Shown: piece by piece, positions 1 through 5,004 of the stretch
Layout of the letters: the number at the start of each line of letters is the position of its first letter
Numbering within the stretch: position 1 is the first letter of the stretch
Origin: Pseudomonadota bacterium
Lineage (GTDB): Bacteria > Pseudomonadota > Gammaproteobacteria > Burkholderiales > Burkholderiaceae_B
NCBI GenBank assembly: GCA_023437255.1
Contig: JAEZGR010000334.1
Location: 1-5,034 of the forward strand
Reading direction: 5' to 3'
Length of the DNA stretch: 5,034 nucleotides
Made by a program: the position numbers and the translations under genes
The notes under the pieces: generated by a model
Seen by the model: only the letters and a program-made list of their open reading frames with translations
Databases searched by the model: none
What the model was told of the DNA's origin: nothing

Positions 1-748
1 GGTCACCCTCGAAGACCTCCCGGAAACGGGCCCGGAAACGGTTGCGGGCGGCCTCGTCCATGGGGAATTCGCGACCCGGCAGCAGCTGGATTTCTCTTAC
101 CGGGTAGAGGCTGCGCTGGGTATCGACGTCGAAACTTCGTATCGACTCAATTTCGTCATCGAACAGGTCGATGCGATAGGGCAGCACCGAACCCATGGGA
201 AAGAGGTCGATCAGGCCGCCCCGAATGCTGAACTCGCCAGGCGCGGTCACCTGGGTGACGTGGCTGTAATTGGCGAGCATCAGCTGCTGGCGCAGCGCGG
301 CCTCGTCGAGCGCATCGCCCTGACGAAACGAGAAGGTGTAGGCGGCCAGGAATTCGGGCGGCGCCAGGCGGTAAAGCGCAGTGGTGACCGGCACCAGCAG
401 GATGTCGACGCCCTCCTGCATCAGCGCATGCAGCGTGCGCAGCCGCTCAGAAACCAGATCCTGATGGGGCGAGAATCCGTCGTAGGGCAGGGTCTCCCAG
501 TCGGGCAGCTGTCTCACGCGCAGATCGGGCGCGAACAAGGGGATTTCTTCGGTGAGGCGTTGGGCAGCAAGCGGCTCGGCGCTGAACACGACCAGGGTGC
601 GCCTGGCTGTGCGCGCCAGCTCGGCCAGCAGAAAGCCGTCGCCGGATCCCGGCGGCAGGGGCTGAGCGTGACGCTGTCCGGGGCGCAGGGCGGAGACGAT
701 CTGGGGAATGGAAGACAGGGGGGGCACGGAAAGGGAGACAATGGCCAT
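1..748 (-). CDS. mfd: Transcription-repair coupling factor Mfd, N-terminal part (runs off the left edge)
   Basis: Mfd is a DNA translocase that removes stalled RNA polymerase from damaged DNA and recruits UvrA. Only the first 249 codons are visible, out of about 1150 in the family, so the RNA polymerase-binding, helicase and C-terminal modules lie outside the window. The visible part is the UvrB-homology module. Residues 81-90 read LPDWETLPYD, followed by FSPHQDLVSERL (92-103). Residues 172-183 read EFSIRGGLIDLF, followed by PYRIDLFDDEI (190-200) and FDVDTQR (206-212), all close to E. coli Mfd. The ATG at 748 gives the expected short N-terminus before the first conserved block, and no Shine-Dalgarno sequence precedes it. 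The gene diverges from ispD across 27 bp. Family identity is very likely; the exact start is less sure. Confidence 0.95.
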   Translation of the reverse strand, partial: MAIVSLSVPPLSSIPQIVSALRPGQRHAQPLPPGSGDGFLLAELARTARRTLVVFSAEPLAAQRLTEEIPLFAPDLRVRQLPDWETLPYDGFSPHQDLVSERLRTLHALMQEGVDILLVPVTTALYRLAPPEFLAAYTFSFRQGDALDEAALRQQLMLANYSHVTQVTAPGEFSIRGGLIDLFPMGSVLPYRIDLFDDEIESIRSFDVDTQRSLYPVREIQLLPGREFPMDEAARNRFRARFREVFEGD

Positions 749-775
749 TGAGCGAACATTATAAAATGCCCGGTC
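749..775. promoter_or_regulatory. Compact divergent mfd/ispD promoter region with overlapping -10 boxes
   Basis: On the minus strand a perfect TATAAT (763-758) lies 9 nt before the mfd ATG. On the plus strand TATAAAAT (760-767), read as a TAAAAT -10 box at 762-767, lies 8 nt before the ispD ATG. The two hexamers share positions 762-763. I see no good -35 box at normal spacing for either. The best plus-strand candidate is GAGACA (735-740), 19 nt upstream of TATAAA (760-765) and inside the mfd coding region. If these boxes are used, both transcripts start within a few bases of their start codons. The role is inferred from position and sequence only. Confidence 0.6.
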
Positions 776-1486
776 ATGACATTCAGCGCCACCCGAATCT
801 TCGCAATCGTGCCCGCCGGCGGCGTGGGCAGCCGCGCCGGCACCGAGCTTCCCAAACAGTACCGTTTGCTGCACGGCGAGCCCATGCTGCGACGCGCCGT
901 GCGCGCCTTGCTGGCCGATTCGCGCATTGCAGAGGTCAGGGTGGCCGTTGCCGCCGGCGACCCGTACGCCACCGACGCATTGCAGGGCCTGCCGCGCACC
1001 GTGTGCCGACCCTGTGGCGGTCCTAGCCGCGCGCACACCGTTCTGGGCGCGCTACGCGATGCGGCGCCGGCGGCCAACGACTGGGTGCTGGTGCACGACG
1101 CGGCTCGCCCGGGGCTTCCGCCAGACGCACTGGAGCGGCTCATCACGACCTGCCTTCAGCACGACACCGGGGGGCTGCTGGCAGAACCCGTCAAGGACAC
1201 GGTGAAGCGCTCGCAGGGAGCGACCGCCGATGGCGCGCCAGACAGCGTTCAGGCGTCGGTGAGTCGCGACACGCTATGGCTCGCACAGACGCCCCAGATG
1301 TTTCCGGCGCAGGCGTTGTTGGCGGCCCTTGAGGCGGCGTCTCCACTTTCCAGGATCACCGACGAGGCCTCCGCCATGGAACTGGCCGGACACCACCCAC
1401 TGCTGGTGCCCGGATCGATCCGTAATTTGAAGGTCACGTGGCCCGAAGACTTTGACGTCATCGAACGGCTGTTGGGCCAAGCCTGA
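776..1486 (+). CDS. ispD: 2-C-methyl-D-erythritol 4-phosphate cytidylyltransferase
   Basis: This cytosolic enzyme joins CTP and methylerythritol 4-phosphate to give CDP-methylerythritol, the third step of the MEP isoprenoid pathway. The 236-residue protein has the family's usual length and its landmarks. The nucleotide-binding start is [11 protein letters not shown] (12-22) with PKQY at 26-29; R20 and K27 fall at the same numbers as the catalytic residues of E. coli IspD. HDAARP lies at 107-112, T142 in KDTVK, R164 in SRDTLW, TDEAS at 195-199, and K219 in [10 protein letters not shown], matching E. coli T140, R157 and K213 by context. The ATG at 776 fits the family N-terminus, but no Shine-Dalgarno sequence precedes it; a -10-like box ends 8 nt upstream. 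ispF follows after 37 nt, so the two form one operon. Nothing appears broken. Confidence 0.97.
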   Translation: MTFSATRIFAIVPAGGVGSRAGTELPKQYRLLHGEPMLRRAVRALLADSRIAEVRVAVAAGDPYATDALQGLPRTVCRPCGGPSRAHTVLGALRDAAPAANDWVLVHDAARPGLPPDALERLITTCLQHDTGGLLAEPVKDTVKRSQGATADGAPDSVQASVSRDTLWLAQTPQMFPAQALLAALEAASPLSRITDEASAMELAGHHPLLVPGSIRNLKVTWPEDFDVIERLLGQA

Positions 1487-1512
1487 TTCCGCCCATGCTT
1501 TGCATTGCTTAC

Positions 1513-1517
1513 AGGAA
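1513..1517 (+). promoter_or_regulatory. Shine-Dalgarno sequence of ispF
   Basis: AGGAA lies 6 nt before the ATG at 1524 and supports that start over longer readings of the same frame that would overlap the end of ispD. ispD lacks such a site, so the two operon members appear to start translation differently. Confidence 0.75.
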
Positions 1518-1523
1518 CACACT

Positions 1524-2003
1524 ATGAATCTGCGTATCGGCCAAGGTTTCGATGTACATGCGCTGGTCGAAGGCCGTGACCTCATCATCGGGGGCGTGCG
1601 TATTCCGCACACCCACGGTCTGCAGGGGCATTCCGACGCCGACGTGCTGCTGCATGCGATCACGGATGCGGTACTGGGCGCGGCGGCCCTGGGCGATATA
1701 GGTCGTCACTTCCCGGACACCGACCCGCGTTACGCAGGGGCCGACAGCCGCGTCCTGTTGCGCGCGGCCATGCAGAAGGTGGCGCAGGCCGGCTGGCGGG
1801 TGGTGAACGTGGACGCAACGGTGCACGCCCAGGCGCCCAAGATCGGCCCGCACGCGCCGGCCATGGTCGCCAATATTGCGGCGGATCTGGGCGTGACCCC
1901 CGAGGTGGTGAACGTCAAGGCCAAGACCAACGAGGGCCTGGGCTACCTGGGTCGCAAGGAAGGCATCGCCGCCACGGTGTCGGTGCTGCTGGCGGCGGCC
2001 TGA
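1524..2003 (+). CDS. ispF: 2-C-methyl-D-erythritol 2,4-cyclodiphosphate synthase
   Basis: IspF is a cytosolic, trimeric, metal-dependent enzyme that cyclises CDP-methylerythritol 2-phosphate to MEcPP with release of CMP, the fifth MEP step. The product is 159 residues, the normal length. Metal ligands expected from E. coli IspF (D8, H10, H42) are seen here as D10, H12 (GFDVH) and H44. Other landmarks are the HSDAD loop at 36-40, [11 protein letters not shown] at 58-68, and the C-terminal [15 protein letters not shown] at 134-148, with T135 and E137 in the cytidine-site motif. An AGGAA Shine-Dalgarno sequence sits 6 nt upstream of the ATG. The gene is the second member of the ispDF operon. IspE, the enzyme acting between IspD and IspF, is not in the window. 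Its 3' end faces the peroxiredoxin gene across 21 bp. Confidence 0.98.
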   Translation: MNLRIGQGFDVHALVEGRDLIIGGVRIPHTHGLQGHSDADVLLHAITDAVLGAAALGDIGRHFPDTDPRYAGADSRVLLRAAMQKVAQAGWRVVNVDATVHAQAPKIGPHAPAMVANIAADLGVTPEVVNVKAKTNEGLGYLGRKEGIAATVSVLLAAA

Positions 2004-2042
2004 CACCTTGCTACGGGCGACCCGCTAGAGCGTGTCGCCGCC
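1991..2042. repeat. Imperfect inverted repeat over the convergent ispF / peroxiredoxin ends
   Basis: GGCGGC (1991-1996) and GACAC (2002-2006) can pair with GTGTC (2032-2036) and GCCGCC (2037-2042), leaving a 5-nt bulge on the left arm. Inside lies a small CGGG-CGA-CCCG hairpin (2014-2024). The structure covers both stop codons and the whole 21-bp gap. It could slow or end transcription from either side, but there is no T-tract, and the arms are partly coding GC-rich triplets, so it may be chance. Confidence 0.3.
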
Positions 2043-2573
2043 CACCCGCCGGTTGCACGGGCAGAGCTCGTCGGTCTGCAGCGCATCGAGGATGCGCAGG
2101 ATTTCTTCCGGGTTGCGCCCCACGTTCATGCTGTTCACCGACACGTGCTGGATGATGTTGTCGGGATCAACGATAAAAGTTGCCCGGTGCGCCACGCCCT
2201 CGTTGCGATCGCGTATGCCCAGCTGGTCGACCAGTGCGCCGGTCATGTCGCTGAACTGATAATGGCCCAGCTTGTCGAGCTCGGACTGCTGGCGGCGCCA
2301 AGCCAGCTTCACGTACTCGTTGTCGACGGAACCGCCCATTAGCACTGCATCGCGCTGCGCGAACTCGGGTGCGAGGTTGTTGAAGCCCACGATCTCGGTG
2401 GGGCAGATGAAGGTGAAATCCTTCGGATAGAAGTAGATGATCTTCCACTTGCCCGGAAACGAGCTTTCGGTAATGTCTTCGAAGGCGGAGACCCCGTTTT
2501 CTTCGTGTTCGTTGAACCCGGGCTTCACGCCCGTGACTTTGAACGGTTCCAGTTTGTCGCCTATCGTTTTCAT
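2025..2573 (-). CDS. ahpC: AhpC-type 2-Cys peroxiredoxin (alkyl hydroperoxide reductase subunit C family)
   Basis: This is a cytosolic thiol peroxidase expected to reduce hydrogen peroxide and organic hydroperoxides. The 182-residue protein has the peroxidatic motif FYPKDFTFICPTE (48-60) with C57, supporting P50 and T54, and the conserved active-site arginine R130. Its C-terminus carries a CPC pair (C171, C173) just before NRR. This layout, with a C-x-C resolving region, resembles mycobacterial AhpC, which is served by AhpD, more than E. coli AhpC. No ahpD gene is visible beside it. The ATG at 2573 is chosen because AGGAG lies 5 nt upstream; an in-frame ATG at 2612 would add 13 uncharacteristic residues and bypass that site. 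The gene lies 71 nt downstream of risS on the same strand, with a possible promoter of its own. Family membership is near certain; the ahpC symbol is less so. Confidence 0.93.
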   Translation of the reverse strand: MKTIGDKLEPFKVTGVKPGFNEHEENGVSAFEDITESSFPGKWKIIYFYPKDFTFICPTEIVGFNNLAPEFAQRDAVLMGGSVDNEYVKLAWRRQQSELDKLGHYQFSDMTGALVDQLGIRDRNEGVAHRATFIVDPDNIIQHVSVNSMNVGRNPEEILRILDALQTDELCPCNRRVGGDTL

Positions 2574-2578
2574 CGGTG

Positions 2579-2583
2579 CTCCT
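2579..2583 (-). promoter_or_regulatory. Shine-Dalgarno sequence deciding the peroxiredoxin start
   Basis: On the minus strand AGGAG lies 5 nt before the ATG at 2573. It makes that ATG the better start than the in-frame ATG at 2612, which would place this site inside the coding region. Confidence 0.85.
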
Positions 2584-2593
2584 TGATGGGGTC

Positions 2594-2610
2594 GCCGGCA
2601 CGTTGCCGGC
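2594..2610. repeat. Perfect GC-rich stem-loop between risS and the peroxiredoxin gene
   Basis: GCCGGCA (2594-2600) and TGCCGGC (2604-2610) form a perfect 7-bp stem with a 3-nt loop. In the minus-strand message it sits 10 nt upstream of the AGGAG ribosome site. It is not followed by a U-run in that direction, so it is a poor classical terminator for risAS. It may instead be a leader hairpin or a Rho-related or stabilising structure. Confidence 0.5.
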
Positions 2611-2614
2611 ATCG

Positions 2615-2635
2615 TTTCACAAATTCTATGTGAAA
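2615..2635 (-). promoter_or_regulatory. Perfect dyad enclosing a candidate -10 box for the peroxiredoxin gene
   Basis: TTTCACA (2615-2621) and TGTGAAA (2629-2635) are perfect 7-bp inverted arms around a 7-nt spacer. Read on the minus strand, the spacer begins with TAGAAT (2628-2623), which matches the -10 consensus at five of six positions. A start there would give a leader of about 43 nt. No -35 box is visible at 15-18 nt spacing, which would suit an activator-dependent promoter. The dyad could be an operator or an RNA stem. It does not match a regulator site I can name with confidence. Confidence 0.4.
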
Positions 2636-2644
2636 GGAGCCGAT

Positions 2645-4042
2645 TCAGGTGTTGGTATCGACCTGATACGCGCGCGGACGGTATTTTGGAATCTCGATCC
2701 GGGCCACCAGCCCGCCGGGCGGCTGCGAGATCAGCTCAAGCTGGCCCCCTACCTGGCCGAGCAGACGCTCGACGATCGCGAGCCCGAGACCGGCACCACT
2801 CACCCCGGTGCGTGCCGATTCTCCGCGGGAGAACGGGCGCAGCAGTCGCTGGATCTCGTTGGTCGCAATGCCGCGCCCATGGTCGCGCACCTCGATGGTC
2901 ACGATGTTGCCACGTTGCACGGCCGAGAGCTCGATGTGTGCCCGGTCATCTTCGGGGTTGCGGCCGTAACGGCGGGCGTTCTCGATGAGATTGCCCACGA
3001 TGCGTTTCAGGTCGTGCGCGTTGATGCGCGCGAAAAGATTGGGTTCGATCCTGGCGGTGAGCGAACCGCCCAGTGACTCGGTGTGGCTGCGCTCGCGCTC
3101 ATAGAGTTCGCGCAGCGCCGAAGACACGTCAATGCCCTGCTCGGGAATCTGGCCTGCTGGCCTCGCGTATTCCATGAGCTGATCGATGGAGTGATCGATC
3201 TGGGCCAGATCTTCGTCGATGGCGGCGCGGGTGTCGTCGCTGACGTTGCTCATTTCGATCTCGAGGCGCATGCGTGCCAGCGGCGTGCGAAGGTCGTGCG
3301 AGATGCCCGCCAGCATGATTTCGCGATCGGCCTCCGCCTGGCGGATATCGCGTGCCATGCGATTGAAGGCGATGTTCATGTCGCGGATCTCCGCGGGGCC
3401 TTTCTCTGGCAGCGGTGAAGGCGTTTCGCCGCGGGCAAGCTGTTGGGCCACCTTGGCCAGCTGCGCGAGGGGCCGGTTCACGAACCGCACGCTGACGGCG
3501 GCGCCAATGAGTGCGAGCAGCAGGGCCGTGGCTCCCCAACCCAGCCATTCGATGCCGGCAGTGAGCGCAAGCTGCTCGCGTTCGAACACCAGCCAGTATT
3601 GGTCATCGTTCAGCTCGAAGCTCACCCATACCCCAGGGGTCTGGTTGACGCTCCACATCACTTGGGTGTCGGAACCCAGTTTGTCCTTGATCTGGGTGGC
3701 GACGTGCTTCCAGTAGTTGGACGGCGGAAGGGGTTCGAGTACGTCGGATTCTTCGCGCGGCTGGACCCGCAGGCTTTCCTTGGTGGCGAGATCCAGAAGC
3801 AGGGCCGGGCGCACGCTTGTCGGTGCATAGACCAGTGCCGAGCGCGTGATGCTGACGGCGGTCGTGACCCGCTGCGCCATCTGCAATGCGCGTGGTCCTT
3901 CTTCCATGCTCAAGAAGACCTGCAGCCATGCGCCCAGGCTCACCAGCATCAGGCTGGCGAGCAGCAGGAACGAACGGCTGAACAGTCCGAGGCGAATTCG
4001 CGGGGTGCTCACCGCACCCCGCTGCTTGGTTGAGGAAGACAT
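2645..4042 (-). CDS. risS: EnvZ-like membrane sensor histidine kinase RisS
   Basis: This inner-membrane kinase is expected to phosphorylate and dephosphorylate its partner RisA. The 465-residue protein shows, in order: a cytoplasmic N-terminus, a first membrane segment at about 20-44, a periplasmic domain of about 120 residues (45-164, position and length as in the RisS periplasmic domain family), a second membrane segment at about 165-187, a HAMP linker to about 240, a dimerisation/phospho-acceptor domain with H249 in ISHDLRTPL, and an ATPase domain. The ATPase boxes are N351/N355 (NLIENARRYG), DHGRGI (387-392), PFSRG (403-407) and GAGLGLAIV (416-424). All catalytic landmarks are present and the frame is open. 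The ATG at 4042 is the only upstream option because an in-frame TGA precedes it; no clear Shine-Dalgarno sequence is visible, and the ATG lies in a hairpin. The gene lies 37 nt after risA. Other EnvZ-type names remain possible. Confidence 0.93.
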   Translation of the reverse strand: MSSSTKQRGAVSTPRIRLGLFSRSFLLLASLMLVSLGAWLQVFLSMEEGPRALQMAQRVTTAVSITRSALVYAPTSVRPALLLDLATKESLRVQPREESDVLEPLPPSNYWKHVATQIKDKLGSDTQVMWSVNQTPGVWVSFELNDDQYWLVFEREQLALTAGIEWLGWGATALLLALIGAAVSVRFVNRPLAQLAKVAQQLARGETPSPLPEKGPAEIRDMNIAFNRMARDIRQAEADREIMLAGISHDLRTPLARMRLEIEMSNVSDDTRAAIDEDLAQIDHSIDQLMEYARPAGQIPEQGIDVSSALRELYERERSHTESLGGSLTARIEPNLFARINAHDLKRIVGNLIENARRYGRNPEDDRAHIELSAVQRGNIVTIEVRDHGRGIATNEIQRLLRPFSRGESARTGVSGAGLGLAIVERLLGQVGGQLELISQPPGGLVARIEIPKYRPRAYQVDTNT

Positions 4043-4067
4043 GGTCTTACTGGCTCAGTGGACCATG
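4040..4067 (-). promoter_or_regulatory. Hairpin that pairs the risS start codon
   Basis: In the minus-strand message the arms CAUGGUC (4067-4061) and GACCAUG (4046-4040) pair perfectly over 7 bp. After a small 1x2 internal loop, ACUG (4059-4056) pairs with CAGU (4052-4049) around a 3-nt loop. The last AUG of the right arm is the risS start codon. The structure begins 13 nt after the risA stop codon, so a ribosome ending on risA could open it and couple risS translation to risA. The pairing is seen directly; the function is inferred. Confidence 0.5.
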
Positions 4068-4079
4068 CACCCGCGCAAC

Positions 4080-4814
4080 TTATTGACCGCCGTCGGGAAC
4101 AAATACATACCCCAAGCCCCATACAGTCTGGATGAATACCGGTTTGGACGGGTTGGGTTCGATCAATTTGCGCAGCCGCGAGATCTGGACGTCGAGGCTC
4201 CGGTCGAAGGCCTCGTACTCGCGGCCGCGCGCCAGTTCCATGAGCTTGTCGCGAGACAGCGGGATCTTGGGATGCCGGGCGAAGACCTTGAGCACGGAGA
4301 ACTCGCCGGTGGTGATGGGCACCGGTTCGTTGTTCTTGGTCAGCGTACGCGTTGACAGATTGAGCACGTACGGGCCGAATTCAATGGATTCGTTTTCCTG
4401 GCTGGGTGCCCCGGGGTGTTCCTCGGTGCCGCGGCGGCGCAGGATTGCGTTGACGCGGGCCAGCAGTTCGCGGGGATTGAACGGTTTGGACAGGTAATCG
4501 TCGGCGCCCATTTCGAGCCCCACGATGCGGTCGATTTCTTCGGCCTTGGCTGTGAGTATGATGATGGGCGTGTTGTCGTGACCACCACGCAGACGCCGGC
4601 AGATGGACAGCCCGTCTTCGCCGGGAAGCATGAGATCGAGCACCAGCAGATCGAAGTGTTCGCGTTGCCAGAGCTTGCCCATTTCCTTGGCGTCTTCAGC
4701 CACAAAGACGTTGAACCCCTGCTCGGACAAGTACCGGCGCAGGAGATCGCGCAAACGGGGATCATCATCGACGATCAGGATTTTGCGAGAGAGGGAGGGG
4801 TTCTGTGTATTCAT
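4080..4814 (-). CDS. risA: OmpR-type response regulator RisA
   Basis: This is a cytosolic DNA-binding regulator, presumably activated by RisS phosphorylation. The 244-residue protein has a receiver domain (about 10-125): acidic cluster D16-D18 in IVDDDPR, phospho-acceptor D60 in LVLDLMLPGEDG, T88 in ILTAK and K110 in LSKPFNPREL. A linker (about 128-145) leads to an OmpR/PhoB winged-helix domain with the recognition-helix region DRSLDVQISRLRKLIE (204-219) and the wing TVWGLGYVFVPDG (230-242). Aspartate at position 60 fits Bordetella RisA. The gene is the first of a risA-risS pair, the same order as ompR-envZ. The ATG at 4814 gives the standard short N-terminus; no Shine-Dalgarno sequence is visible before it (it is preceded by TTTCGACC). 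An OmpR orthologue with a different regulon is the main alternative reading. Confidence 0.95.
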   Translation of the reverse strand: MNTQNPSLSRKILIVDDDPRLRDLLRRYLSEQGFNVFVAEDAKEMGKLWQREHFDLLVLDLMLPGEDGLSICRRLRGGHDNTPIIILTAKAEEIDRIVGLEMGADDYLSKPFNPRELLARVNAILRRRGTEEHPGAPSQENESIEFGPYVLNLSTRTLTKNNEPVPITTGEFSVLKVFARHPKIPLSRDKLMELARGREYEAFDRSLDVQISRLRKLIEPNPSKPVFIQTVWGLGYVFVPDGGQ

Positions 4815-4823
4815 GGTCGAAAA

Positions 4824-4830
4824 TGTAACA
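4824..4830 (+). promoter_or_regulatory. OmpR-like half-site candidate in the risA leader
   Basis: TGTAACA on the plus strand resembles the GTAACA-type core found in E. coli OmpR sites. It lies 10-16 bp upstream of the risA ATG, downstream of the likely transcription start. It would suit autoregulation, but a 7-bp match alone is weak. Confidence 0.2.
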
Positions 4831-4850
4831 GGGTCGGGTGACGCCGTGAA

Positions 4851-4864
4851 GTTGCCGTAGCAAC
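4851..4864. repeat. Small perfect stem-loop in the risA leader
   Basis: GTTGC (4851-4855) and GCAAC (4860-4864) pair around a 4-nt loop. If risA is transcribed from the -10 candidate at 4879-4874, this hairpin lies at the very 5' end of the message, where such stems can stabilise RNA. It could also be a short operator dyad. Confidence 0.35.
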
Positions 4865-4877
4865 ATATTACATATTA
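4864..4877. repeat. Tandem 7-bp direct repeat CATATTA x2 in the risA promoter region
   Basis: CATATTA occurs twice with no gap (4864-4870 and 4871-4877), in an AT-rich island within otherwise GC-rich DNA. It overlaps the likely risA -10 box. Tandem direct half-sites are how OmpR-family regulators bind, so self-regulation by RisA is possible, but the 7-bp period is shorter than the usual spacing of about 10-11 bp. Confidence 0.4.
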
Positions 4878-4879
4878 TG
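4874..4879 (-). promoter_or_regulatory. Candidate risA -10 box
   Basis: CATAAT on the minus strand (4879-4874) matches the -10 consensus at five of six positions and would give a leader of about 53 nt. No convincing -35 hexamer is seen 15-19 nt upstream. A second option, TAATAT (4870-4865), has TTTTCT 17 nt upstream. Either implies a weak or activator-dependent promoter. Confidence 0.35.
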
Positions 4880-4920
4880 CATCCGGTAGAAAATGCGCCT
4901 TTCGTACAGGGCCAGACACC

Positions 4921-4939
4921 CGAGAAAACGTCTTTCTCG
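4921..4939. repeat. Perfect dyad in the divergent risA / tsaB region
   Basis: CGAGAAA (4921-4927) and TTTCTCG (4933-4939) are perfect 7-bp inverted arms around a 5-nt spacer. The centre lies about 63 bp upstream of the inferred risA start site and about 62 bp upstream of the tsaB -10 box, so it could serve either promoter as a protein-binding site. I do not recognise the motif. Confidence 0.4.
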
Positions 4940-4991
4940 ACGGGCATTTACGCGATTTTCCGGTGAAGCGCCCGGCAATTCGGCCGCGTAT

Positions 4992-4997
4992 TAAAAT
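4992..4997 (+). promoter_or_regulatory. Candidate tsaB -10 box, near-leaderless arrangement
   Basis: TAAAAT matches the -10 consensus at five of six positions and ends 7 nt before the ATG at 5005. A start site at the usual distance would fall on or next to the A of that ATG, giving a leaderless message. No -35 box is clear. The arrangement repeats that seen at ispD. Confidence 0.45.
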
Positions 4998-5004
4998 CTC
5001 CGCC

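Noticed and set aside
260..751. 163-codon open frame on the plus strand across mfd
   Set aside because: It is antisense to the clear Mfd frame, has no family motif, and arises from GC-rich codon bias.
514..1146. 210-codon minus-strand frame spanning mfd and ispD
   Set aside because: It overlaps two well-supported genes in other frames and reads as a low-complexity Arg/Ser/Pro-rich protein without motifs.
1495..1505. ATGC-TTT-GCAT mini-hairpin between ispD and ispF
   Set aside because: A 4-bp stem is expected by chance and does not include the ispF ribosome site.
1452..1523. Upstream extension of ispF from the in-frame ATG at 1452
   Set aside because: It would add 24 unconserved residues overlapping the ispD end, while the ATG at 1524 has a good Shine-Dalgarno sequence and matches the family N-terminus.
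1509..2006. 165-codon minus-strand frame opposite ispF
   Set aside because: It is the antisense shadow of IspF, with His/Arg-rich composition and no recognisable domain.
2574..2612. Longer peroxiredoxin start at 2612
   Set aside because: The extra 13 residues are unlike the family and would place the AGGAG site inside the coding region.
3443..4033. 196-codon plus-strand frame opposite risS
   Set aside because: RisS has all kinase motifs on the other strand; this frame has no motif and no ribosome site.
2645..4814. Possible novel signalling and antioxidant system formed by risA, risS and the peroxiredoxin
   Set aside because: Each gene belongs to a known family, risAS is a described pair, and separate signals precede the peroxiredoxin gene; adjacency alone does not support a new system.
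4416..4841. 141-codon plus-strand frame opposite risA
   Set aside because: It is antisense to the RisA receiver domain and has no family signature.
4765..4947. 60-codon minus-strand frame covering the risA leader
   Set aside because: It overlaps the risA start in another frame, runs through the promoter repeats, and has no ribosome site or known motif.
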